In this document: positions 31,010 through 40,400 of the stretch, one piece after another
Numbering within the stretch: position 1 is the stretch's first letter
How the letters are laid out: each line of letters begins with the position of its first letter
Assembly (NCBI GenBank): GCA_023055355.1
Contig: JALJCS010000009.1
Location: 22,345,001-22,409,000 of the forward strand
Source of the DNA: Agelaius tricolor
Taxonomy: Eukaryota > Chordata > Aves > Passeriformes > Icteridae
Direction: 5' to 3'
Length of the DNA: 64,000 nt
Made by a program: the position numbers and the translations under genes
Notes under the pieces: model-generated
What the model saw: only the letters and a program-made list of their open reading frames with translations
Told to the model about the DNA's origin: nothing
The model's database searches: none

Positions 31010-31350
31010 TCTCAGGAGATCTCTGTGCCAGCCTCTTCTCACAGCAGTGTCAGAGACATTGCTCTGGACCTTGCTGAGGCAGGCTCTGAATATCTCTAAC
31101 AATGGAGGTTTCACAAACCCTGTGTTGCAGTGTCTGACTGCCCTCATGGTGGTTCTCCCCCCCACTGATTTCTGCCTGGAATTTTCCTCATTGCAACTTG
31201 TGCCCATTGCCTTTCACCCTGCACACATCCAAGAATTTGGCCTGGATCTTCTCCAAATGAGTAGTGAAAGGCAGTGATGTGATCCCCCCTCCCCCTGCCT
31301 TTAGCCTTCGTGGGACTGAGCACTCCCAGTTGTCTCATTCTCTTCTTGTA
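31010..31350 (-). mobile_element. CR1-like LINE fragment
   Basis: The plus strand shows diverged antisense CR1 text, for example TTGCAACTTGTGCCCATTGC followed by CTTTCACCCTG, then TGATCCCCCCTCC and a CTTCTTGTACA-type ending. It lies just downstream of HAO2. Boundaries are approximate. Confidence 0.7.
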
Positions 31351-32280
31351 CATCCTTGAAATCCATCAATGTGTGTGATGTGCTGTAATTCCCAAGTCTT
31401 ATCTGCCGGGCTGTCAGTCTGCTGACAAGGTTTATTGTTACTGGAACAGAGAGGAAGGCCTCCATGTGAAGGCCTCTGGAAGATCACTGCAGACACTGTT
31501 ATCTCTGAGAGAAACCAAAGTCTAAACAGAGCAAGCCAACAGGGTTAGCTTCTTCCTTCTGCCCTCTTTGAGCAGATTTAAAGTGGGAATTATGCAAAAG
31601 GTCACCTTTTTGTAGCATGGCTCCCCCTGCACATGCCAGGGAAATGGGTATCAGGGTATCTGCTGGCTCCAAAGCAGGGGGAGGCAGGGGGCTGCACCAC
31701 TGGAAAAAAGAGCTGGCTCTTTCCCCACAAGTGGCACTCTGCTCCACCCCTTCCCTGCTTTGCATTAAGAAGCAGTGGGCAAGGACTGCCCCACTTGCAA
31801 AGGGCAGCTGGGGTGCCTGGCAGCTGATTCACCTTACTTCTATATCTTTTATGAATACATCCAGGAAAAGCCAAGTCTGTGGAAGATAGCAGTAACAACA
31901 CTTACTGTCCCAGAGCAGGAGAGGTATGTTGATCAGGTTACAGTGAGACTTGGCATGATAAGTGGAAAAAGCAAGGCACAGGGTTTTCCATGTCTGGCTG
32001 TCCAGTGTAGCAGAACTTCGGAGGAAGACCCAACACAGGTAATGCTGTGGAACAGCCAGTTTAAAGAAAATGCATTTAGACAAGTAACAATTACCCAAAC
32101 TGTTATGGAATTCATTCAGTAAGAGCAGAGAACAGCCTTTGCTAACAGAGCCTTTCCTAATCTCTTCAGAAGTGTCCAGAAGGCCTTATCAGATACTTAT
32201 TGCACCTCCTTTTTCATCTTCAGTCTGGCTGGGACCTTAGCTTCAGCTGCCTCTGTTTGGTGGGCATAGCAGGAGGCTGA
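31351..32280 (-). other. HAO2 downstream region and probable 3' UTR
   Basis: Sequence after the HAO2 stop codon. AATAAG occurs about 80 bases downstream and a canonical AATAAA lies at 31431-31436. Either a weak signal or a long UTR of about 850 nt is possible. No other gene is seen. Confidence 0.5.
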
Positions 32281-32336
32281 TCACAGCTTTGAGAACTGAA
32301 CCAGGTGCTGGCCAATCTCTGAGACGCTGGCACAGC
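32281..32336 (-). CDS. HAO2: HAO2 coding exon 7 with SKL peroxisomal signal
   Basis: This 56-bp coding portion follows acceptor TTTATTGCAG. It encodes [18 protein letters not shown] and stops at 32281-32283. It restores Gly338 across the phase-1 junction and ends in SKL, a canonical PTS1. The poly(A) site is unresolved: the first canonical AATAAA on this strand is far downstream at 31431-31436, with weaker variants between. Confidence 0.93.
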
Positions 32337-35300
32337 CTGCAATAAATGAAACACTGGTGAGAGAGAAAGGTCTGTGGCTGAAGCTTGGAAGCCCCCCTGC
32401 TCTGAACCCCAGTCTTGTACGAGCCAGGCTGAAATAGGTTGGTACTTCAATATCTCCACTCCTCAGCGGCATCTTCAGCTTTGAGGTTCAGCACTGGAGT
32501 CCCCTCACAAAAAGAGTCAGAAACATGAAAAAAAAAATTTTATAACAAGCTGAGCAGGGTGCAACCTGATCCAGTAAAGTCAGAAGAAAAACACAGAGAA
32601 AAGACAGGGGTTGCTGTGTGCCAAATGGCCAGAGGTGAAGATTTGCATTGCCATTTAATTTGGACAAATATGGGTGGAATAGGGATGCTGACTGAGAGCT
32701 GGCTGAACATGAGCCAGCTGTGTACCCAGGTCTGGTACAGGCATCCTGGCCTGTGTCAGCAGTGGTGTGGACAGCAGGACCAGGCCAGTGGTTGTCCCCC
32801 TGTGCAGGGCACTGGTGAGGCTGCACCTTGAATCCTCTGTTCTGGCGAGGTTTAAATTGGATATTAGGAAGAATTTCTTCACAGAAATTGTTATCAAGCA
32901 CTGGAATAGGCTGCCAAGGAAGTGGTTGAGTCACCAGCTCTGAATGTATTTAAAAGACACATAGATATGGCACTAAGGGACATGTTTTCATGGTGGAATT
33001 GGCTATGTTGGGTCAACAGTTGGACTTGATGGTCTAAAAATATCTTTTCCAACCTAAAAGATTGTATCATTCAATGAATTTCACAGCCTCAGCAAAAGGA
33101 TCCCAACCTGCTGCTCTTGCTGAATCCTGTGCCCTTGTTCATGAAAAGAACTGTAAAAGTCTGCTAGGGAAAAAACCCAGGAATCTTTACTAGTTGAGAA
33201 AGTAACCCATAAAACCACACTATGGCCAGAGGGATTTCAGCTCCAGTCTCCCAGTCAGTGTTGCTATCCGCTTGAGTTCTATGTGTCATAATATATAGAA
33301 TATCCTGCATTGGAAGGAACCCACAAGGATCATCCTGTCCAACACCTGGCTCTGCAAAGGACACCCCAAGAATCACACCATGTGCCTGAGAGCACTGTCC
33401 AAATGCTACTGGAACTCTGTCAGGCTTGGTGCTTTGACCACTGCCCTGGGGAGCCTGTTCCAGTGCTTTAACCCTCTTGTCCAAGAGTAAAACTGGAGCT
33501 TGCACTGGGCTCTGCAAATTTGCTGTTTGGTGAGAGGCTCAAAGAGGGCAGCTACAGCTGGGAGCAGGAGTGAGAAAAACAGAGTGAGAGTAAAGGGAGG
33601 AGACACAAAAGCTTTTAAAACATGTGTAACCACCTACACAGACTGTATTCTCTAACACACAGAGAAAAATTCTGCATCCATTTTTAATGAGCTCTTCATG
33701 CAGAAAAAGATCAGTGCATTTCACCTTGATAAACACTAAATACTGAAAAACTGATGCTGTCATTCCCAGGAGAACAGAAATTCCAAGTTTTGCTTGGCTG
33801 TACTTCGGAGTTTTGCATCTGTTTACTTGGGTCACAAAGCTGCTCTAGCCTACTCCCTCTGTGCAAACTTCATTGCTGTGACAGCTGGAATGCCAAGTGG
33901 TTTCACAGGAAGCAGAGAATCTCAAGTATAGCAGCTAGAACCATCACAGCTCCTGTGGATTCCCTTTTTGTCACCTATCCATCACACTCCTGATTTTATA
34001 GGGCTTGCATGAAGAAACATCTATAACACCCATTACTAACAAAATACTTACCAGCTAAGGCCATAGACAAACGAAACTCATCCTGAAGGATTCTCAAGAC
34101 ATCCTGAAGACCTTCTTCACCCTGCACCAACAGATAAAGCAGTCAGGGTAAAAGGAGCGCTGGCACAGAGCAGTGCTGCAGGATGCCTGCACCCTGAGAG
34201 CTGGGATAGTCCCTTAAATCCATGCCAATTCCAGTCTTTCATGCAGATGAATGATTAAAATGATATGATGGATGTGCTCAGTTCATCACAGATTAATTTA
34301 GATGCTTTTCCTTTTGGGATACATCTGACCAGGGAAAGAAAACAAAGCTGTTTTTCACTTCTGACATTTTGTAGCTGGTTCTTTTTTTTTTAGCTTTCAG
34401 TTTTCCCCCACCAATGGGCTTGCTATTTAAAATGTCAAGCCTTACAATGCTGACAGGTTTTAACAAAGTAATGAGTTTTATGTATGTTACCACTCCAGAA
34501 ACTGTAGTTTACTCAAATACTAGACTGAATCTTTAAAAATAATAGACTATGTGTTTTCCTCTGTGTAAGTGACACCAAGAAGCTCAAAAGCCAATAAAAT
34601 GCATAGAAGATTTTGATCTTCCTATGAAATACTGGAGGATTAATTTTTTTCTCTTGAATTTTCTTTTTATGTCTTGCAATAATGAATGCTTTGGGTGCAC
34701 TCAATGTTAGCACTTGTTTATGCCCTTCCTCTGTTGTATGCTTTGGTAATGTCACTGAGATACATCTTTAGGAATACTCTGTGGAATACAACACCAAAGC
34801 ACAATTGAACCCCCCAAAATCCCATCTCCTTTCTGTTTCCATTGTGGAGAAAGTGCAGGCAACTCACAGGAACACCTTTTTCATCTTAGGCCCTTTGTTG
34901 ATATTTACTAGCCAAAAAACCAGTACTGCCAACTCTTACAGGTTTTTTCAGGAGATTCAGGTGATTTCTTGATCAAAGCCTTGCTACAGGAACCCACAGC
35001 AATCACACCACTGGACAAGAGTGCCATTTAAGAGAAAGGAAATGTGTCTAGACCACACAAAAAAAGTGTCTTTTCTTCTAAAGAAAAGTTTTGGAAGACT
35101 CCATCAGAGTGTAAAAAGCAAAAAATTAGCAAAAAAACCCCAACTGGTATAATGATATTATTTTAATTTTGATTATATTATGTTTATCTCCTGCATCAGA
35201 GGCCTAATTCATGACTCTGGATCATAGAAATATGCCTGGAGTTGAGAAGCAGCAAAGCTGGAACTGAAATAGCAGTGGAAAACCCAGGCCACAGTGGAAA

Positions 35301-38300
35301 ATCTCCAGGACACAATTTTGTTCAGCCTGGTCCAAAATGTTTCAGCCATCCGTGGGATGGAGCTCTATATGTATTTCTGAAGAATTCACAGCACTGCTGT
35401 GAAACTGTTCTACCAAAACCATGTATTGTTCCCAGCTATTTGCTGAAAGCAAATAAAATTGTCAGACTAATCTTTCTGGCAAATAAGCCAGCTCCAGTTT
35501 GCAAAAACACCGAGTCCTAAAGTATTTTACCACCAAACTGCAACATCAAGAAATCAGGTCCCACAAAACAACGCTATCACCTTCAAAATCCCATTGTCCA
35601 AAATCCCAGGAAATTGCCAAATCAGTGATAGTTTTAAATCAGAGGAAATGTCGGAGTTTCATTCAATTTGGGGTGATTCCACTTCAAATTCAGCAAAATA
35701 AAATTAAATAATATATTCTCCACCCATGACAACTGTGTGACTTCAGTTGCAGGACTGCTGGAGAGTGTGAGAAGCAGGCATGTGGACTCAGAGCTCCTTA
35801 CTCACCTTGTAAGCCAGGCCCCACAAAGCTGGTCTTCCAATAAAGACACATTTTGCTCCCAGTGCCAGTGCTTTTAGCACGTCACTGCCTTTTCGTATCC
35901 CTCCATCAACATAAACTTCCACTCTGCCTCGTACTGCCTCCACAACCTCAACCAGAGCATCAATCTGCAAAGAAGAAGCCAGTCTCACCTTGAGGGCAGC
36001 TTTTGATTCCCAGAGAAGGAGAATATATTCCAAAGACACAGGTGAGGATACAGTGCTTTAGTAGGATACCCTCTCAAAATGGAACGTGACAATGCATCAC
36101 AAATAGCTCAGCACCAGAAGCTGCAGAATAACAAACATGCAGATCCCTGCTCTGCTTTCCAGACAATGCCATTTTCCAGTGCTTTGCATATACTGATATT
36201 CTTTGCTATCACTTTTGATTAGTGAAAAAGCAACATTTTCAATAGATTTATGAGAGATTTTAAAATATAAATTTCAATGGGAATAACTGTCATCAGTATT
36301 TTACTTTTATTTGAGACCATGATGAATAATACAGCTGTTTCCAAGAAAGGCTGATGTCAGACTTCTACTCAAACTACCTAAGCTTACATTTCAGCTTAAT
36401 CCTGGTGACCACTTGTTGAGTGCCTCCCTCTAAAGCATCTGTGAAGGGTTTCATTTGCTATGTAGTACAGTCAATAATTTCCTCCAGGTTAGGTCTCCTG
36501 ATTCCCTAAGGTCTTTTCCGTAGAGTTCAGCGTGGAATAAGCCTCAGATGTTATTGCAGGGCAGCACCACGCACAGATGCTGGCTCTGGCCCCAAAGGCA
36601 GTACAGCCAGGGGCAGGACAAGGCACTGGACATAATTAACTCTCCTTCAGAGCAATCCCAAAAGGCTCTTTTCTGCAATGTCTTATACCTTTTTGCCTTC
36701 CTTTAATTTTTTTTTTTTCTGAATTTCAAACTGAAAACCTTCAGGCTGAAATTTTCTAGGACTAACTCAGCAAGAGCCAGGCTTGGCACTAGAAAAATAG
36801 CAGAGCCCAACTAGGTATCTACTGCCTTGTCTGTGTATGTAAAACAACTTTTAAGGTAGAACAACAGTTTAATGTGGATGCCATTTCTGTTATTATGCCT
36901 TTAGCATTGAGTTTATTAATTTTTTTTTATTCATTATTGTCAGCCTTGACGCAGAATAGAACAGAATTCCCTGGTACCTATTTTTATTTAACAAAAGAAA
37001 ACCGAGAAAAGAAAGTTCGTAAGATACTGTGCAATGCAGAACTGTAAAATAAGAGCAATTGGAAAAACTGACAGAAGCCAAATTAATCCAGTGAAATACA
37101 CACATGTCTAAACAATGCATGATTTCTTTGTACAAATTTAAAAGCAGGGGAATTTTTCTCCAGATAAGTTATCCTTTTTCTGGCTCGTGCAAGTCAATAA
37201 ATTCCCATTTAGACTTGAGCCTGTAAATACGCAAGCAGACCTCTCACTAAATCTAGTTGCATTGTTTTGCATGTTTTGACAGATGTGAACAATGAGAATA
37301 CATTATGCTCTCATTTGTACAATTTTGGTTCCAGAGCTTTGTTTTCTTTTTGCTGCAGTGCGCAAAGAGTTTGAGTGTGCTGCACCAGCTCATGGAGACA
37401 CAGGCAGGAACTCTCCCTGGCTTAGGCCAGGAGTTTACCTGCACTTAAGTGAAGAAGTTTGGCATGGGGGCTATCCACTGAAATATTTCCTCCCAAGAAG
37501 CTGAAGAAATACTTCAGTGGACAGCCCCCATGCCAAGGTGTGGATCTCGCCAGTTTAAAGCTAAAGTATATCTGCACACATCCATGGCCACTGGACAAAC
37601 TCAAGTCCACCAGAAGTGTACGCACAAACCTGGGCATAGAGACACCCAGGTTAATGCAAACATGCAGACTGTAAACAGGGAAAATGTGGGACATCCATTT
37701 TCATCTGTTCTCACTTACAGTGGCAGGTCCTTCATCCAGTTGCCTTCCACCATGGTTGGACACAATAATTCCCTGAACTCCATGTTTCACTGCCAGCTCT
37801 GCATCTTCTCTTGTCAAGATGCCTTTGATGATGATGGGCAGGCATGTCAGGCTTCGCAGCCAGTAGATGTCATTCCAGGTGACCGAAGGATCCAAGCTGT
37901 TGGGTGGCAGTCCGTACTCAGAGCAGTCATCTTCCTACAGCCACAATGAAACAGCAAAAGGAAAACTCATCCAGGCTGCAACAATACACAGGTCTCTTGG
38001 TGTCTTTCCTTGCCCTAGAACAGATTAATCAAACTTGCCAACAGACATGTTCATCAGCTCCAGAAATGTCACGTGTCTCTGGAGGAGAATAATTACAATG
38101 GGGGTGGAGATCGTGTCTCTGAGGCAGCTGGGTGGGGATTTTGAAGACAGAACCCAGTCCAGGAAGAGGTCAAGCCAGGATGCTGCAGAACCAGCAGGGG
38201 AGAAGATAGACCCCGGTACAGCAAATGCCAGGGCAGCAGTTACCCAGTGGTTTTTCTCTCATGTGGTACATGCCAGCGCAGTGAATGAAAGGACAGGCTC

Positions 38301-40253
38301 ATTTTACAAACCTCAAAGGCTCCTTCCAAGTTCTTCACTTTCATGTGGGGAGGAAGGCGGAAACCATTGCGGACATCGTCGCGTCTCTTGCCCGTGTAGG
38401 GCAGATCCGCAGTGAGGACGAGGCCCTGGAAGCCCAAGGCCTCTGCCCGCCGGACCAGGTGCTGGGAAGCTGCCCTGTTGCGGTGGATGTAGAGCTGGAA
38501 CCAGCGGAGGCCGCCGGGCGCAGCCGCGGAGATCTCCTCCAGCGTGCAGGTGGAGTAGGTGCTGGCGATGTAGCAGGTGTCCATTGCTCTGGCCGCTTGG
38601 GGGGCATTGGGAAGGAGTCAGAAACAAAGGCATCTGAAGGGTCTTGCCAGACATCAGACACAAAACCATGCACTGTTTGCAGAGACCACCCCAACTCCTG
38701 ATTTCACGTGTATCTTACAAAGCGCAGGGCAGCTATGTCCTGGGATTAGCAATGACTGTATTTACTATGCACTCTTGTTAGTCCATGGTTAAGAAAGCAG
38801 AAAAGGGAGAGGTAATTAACCAAGCTGTGCTTTCATTTTGCATCTGCATTTTTTAAAAAGCATGAATTTTATCTTTATGACTGAGTCCTCTCAGGGATGT
38901 ACTGTTGGATCTACTCAGTGTATACAGAAGAAAAAAAACATTTTTAGGGGTCAGGTCTCCAAACTCTCCACAGGATTTGTTGGATATCTTTTTGTCCAAG
39001 GGAGACATTTCTTAACCAGTAACAAGGAATTCACAGTCTGAGTCCCATCCACCACTTTTACAACCCATCTAGAGCTCCCAGGAGTGAAAACCTTATGTGG
39101 TTTTTGGTATGAGTCAGAAATGTGTCCACTGCCCTTGTCTTCAGTTTGCAGCAGGCTCCATGGGGCTGATTTTTTATGTTGGTAGCTGGAGAAGAAGGGC
39201 ACCATCTATACAGCTTCCTATGCAGGGTGTCAGAAAGTGGGAATGGAGTTTGCCCCCTCATGCCTGAAAATTTTTCTCAGTCACACTTCAAGTCATCCTA
39301 ACAGCTTCTTGATGCTTTTCTATAACCCCCTTTGGTGCTACATGGCACCAGAACAGAAGAGTACCTCTGGCTGTGCTTTTCTCTCCATCAGGCCATGCTA
39401 GCTGGTGGAAGCCTGTAGGGGCAATTCCTACAGGAAAGCTGATTTCAGAACCCAGGATTTTAGTCCTAATGTCCATCACAGATACGTCCCGCAGCATACG
39501 TGGCCGGAAACGAATTCTGTAAGGCAAAAAACCCCTTCAGGATAGCAGATGTTCAGTGAGTTTTCTGAAATTTCATGGAAACCACGTCTTGGTTTACCAC
39601 ATAATTTCTGCATCTCCTGCCTCAGGTCACCGTGTCTTGTTTCCCACTGTCCTCCCCCAGATTCCTTTTACTTGCAGGCAGGCTGGGTCCTTCCAGCTCA
39701 CCATTCATGTGTCTGTCCTCACTGTGCAGTGTACCTGCCCTCAGGTTCTGCAGCATGTTCCCCAAATCCCACCCTACTTGCACATAGGCTTCCTGCTGTT
39801 CACCAAGAACTCCCTTTTGCAACTCATTATATTAGAGCTGCTCATCCCCTTTCCTGTAATGCCACACGCTCCACAGCACACTGTACCTTACCCTACCCTA
39901 CCCCAGCACCTGCCTGTACCCTCAGCATCCCTAAAGCTTCATACAACCTGTGTCATACTCAGTGTGGCATCAGAGCATATAGTGCTCAGATTTTGCATTT
40001 AGCTTGGGGACCTCCTGGAAAGGACAAGGTTTTAAGTTCCTTTGCTTGTCAAGTCCAAATACTTGCACAAAAACGGTTTAAGAGGTCCCAGTACGACTCC
40101 CTTCATTCCCTTCTCACATTACCTTTTATATGCCAGGATGTTTTCATCTCGTGTGGTACAGTCATCTGCTCCAGCTGCAAAATAATCCCAAACAATCTTG
40201 GGCAAATACTTCTTAGCATAATCTTCGAAGTCAGAAAGACACACCATAGACAT
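32281..40253 (-). CDS. HAO2: 2-hydroxyacid oxidase 2 (peroxisomal, FMN-dependent), spliced gene
   Basis: Seven coding exons join in frame: 40253-40123, 39516-39365, 38595-38312, 37934-37719, 35964-35806, 34121-34052 and 32336-32281. They encode 355 residues; human HAO2 has about 351. The enzyme oxidises (S)-2-hydroxyacids, with long-chain substrates favoured in the HAO2 subfamily, to 2-oxoacids while reducing O2 to H2O2. The family residues are all present, by glycolate-oxidase correspondence: Tyr24, Gln128, Tyr130, Thr156, Asp158, Arg165, Lys226, His250 and Arg253 in SNHGGRQLD, and the FMN phosphate site DGGIRKG (281-287) with GR at 304-305. The last three residues are SKL, a canonical peroxisomal PTS1. 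The start MSMVCLSDF aligns with the HAO2 N-terminus as I know it. HAO1 is the main alternative. The N-terminus and the position beside HSD3B favour HAO2. Confidence 0.95.
32690..33075 (+). mobile_element. CR1 LINE 3' fragment
   Basis: The stretch resembles the C-terminal coding part and 3' end of avian CR1 elements: AACATGAGCCAGC, then GGATATTAGGAAGAATTTC, GGAATAGGCTGCC, and the terminal TTTTCCAACCTAAAAGATTG followed by decayed ATTCTATG-like octamers. It is 5'-truncated and internally deleted, as is usual for CR1. It lies inside HAO2 intron 6, antisense to the gene. Confidence 0.85.
33287..33535 (-). mobile_element. CR1 LINE 3' fragment
   Basis: The plus strand reads as the antisense of a CR1 3' end: TTGGAAGGAACCCACAAGG, ATCACACCATGTGCCTGAGA, then GACCACTGCCCTGGGGAGCC. 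It is 5'-truncated and in HAO2 intron 6 in the same orientation as the gene. It faces tail-to-tail with the plus-strand CR1 copy 210 bp away. Confidence 0.85.
34052..34121 (-). CDS. HAO2: HAO2 coding exon 6
   Basis: This 70-bp exon follows acceptor GTTGGTGCAG and ends at TTAGCTG|GTAAG. It encodes [20 protein letters not shown] and ALA, the conserved C-terminal helix of the family. It is easy to miss because the open frame is so short, and was found by following the family C-terminus across the intron. Confidence 0.93.
34122..35805 (-). other. HAO2 intron 5
   Basis: Intron of 1684 bp, AT-rich, with GT-AG ends. No repeat family or gene is recognised. Confidence 0.8.
35806..35964 (-). CDS. HAO2: HAO2 coding exon 5
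   Basis: Encodes residues 262-314 (53 codons) between TTCTTTGCAG and AAG|GTGAGT. It holds [22 protein letters not shown] and [10 protein letters not shown], the FMN-phosphate binding strands at the C-terminal end of the barrel. Confidence 0.95.
35965..37718 (-). other. HAO2 intron 4
   Basis: Intron of 1754 bp with GT-AG ends. Apart from the inverted repeat at 37459-37536 and a 10-bp palindrome just before it (CACTTAAGTG, 37442-37451), I see no repeat or coding segment. Confidence 0.85.
37459..37536 (-). repeat. Near-perfect inverted repeat in HAO2 intron 4, candidate hairpin RNA
   Basis: Arms at 37459-37492 and 37503-37536 are 34 bases each, starting TTGGCATGGGGGCT on the plus strand, with a 10-base loop. 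Thirty-one positions are Watson-Crick. The other three are A/C combinations on the plus strand, which become U-G pairs on the minus strand, the HAO2-sense RNA. The whole 78-nt element could therefore fold without a bulge in the HAO2 pre-mRNA. Its size is in the range of a microRNA precursor. Near-perfect pairing also fits a young inverted duplication. I do not recognise it as a named microRNA or transposon. Confidence 0.9.
37719..37934 (-). CDS. HAO2: HAO2 coding exon 4
   Basis: Exactly 72 codons (residues 190-261) between acceptor GGCTGTAG and donor GCCACT|GTAAGT. It carries Lys226 in PIIIKGIL, and [10 protein letters not shown] with the catalytic base His250 and Arg253. The 24- and 27-residue spacings from the Lys match those of glycolate oxidase. 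Confidence 0.95.
38312..38595 (-). CDS. HAO2: HAO2 coding exon 3
   Basis: This 284-bp exon is distinctly GC-rich and CpG-rich compared with its flanks. It encodes residues 96-189 plus the end of codon 95. It carries [10 protein letters not shown] (Gln128 and Tyr130), [19 protein letters not shown] (Thr156, Asp158, Arg165) and the variable loop that follows. The donor is TTTGAG|GTTTGT and the intron phase is 0. Confidence 0.94.
39365..39516 (-). CDS. HAO2: HAO2 coding exon 2
   Basis: Starts after acceptor TGCCTTACAG and ends at CCAGAG|GTACTC. It encodes residues 45-94 with split codons 44 and 95. Contents are [12 protein letters not shown] and [18 protein letters not shown], the first beta strand of the TIM barrel that binds the flavin. 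Confidence 0.94.
40123..40253 (-). CDS. HAO2: HAO2 coding exon 1
   Basis: Encodes residues 1-43 plus two bases of codon 44 and ends at AAAAG|GTAATG. It contains [16 protein letters not shown], the N-terminal helix with Tyr24, which in glycolate oxidase contacts the substrate carboxylate. A second in-frame ATG two codons later (MVCLSDF) is possible, but the first matches the family. Confidence 0.93.
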
Positions 40254-40344
40254 TGCTGAGAGAGGTGTAAGGAACCTTGAAGAAAAGAATAACATGGAGC
40301 AGAAATTAGATCCCTGAACTGTCATTCTCTCTTCCAGGGGCTCT

Positions 40345-40400
40345 AATGTCACTGAATGCAAAACTTGGAGCCATCTGTTTTATAGAAGAGCTGCTGAGTT
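40345..40400 (-). promoter_or_regulatory. HAO2: Candidate HAO2 core promoter (TATA box)
   Basis: TATAAAA on the minus strand at 40378-40384 lies 125 bases upstream of the ATG, with an initiator-like TCAGT near 40352 at the expected spacing. If used, the 5' UTR is about 100 nt and no noncoding exon is needed. An alternative is an upstream noncoding exon spliced to the acceptor at 40276 (TTCTTTTCTTCAAG). Confidence 0.35.

Larger units (their letters stand above)
32337..34051 (-). other. HAO2 intron 6
   Basis: Intron of 1715 bp that carries two CR1 fragments in opposite orientation (32690-33075 on plus, 33287-33535 on minus). Confidence 0.85.

Noticed and set aside
38285..38701. Open frames on both strands of 114-138 codons
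   Set aside because: They overlap HAO2 exon 3, which is GC-rich with few stops in any frame. Only the HAO2 frame has family motifs.
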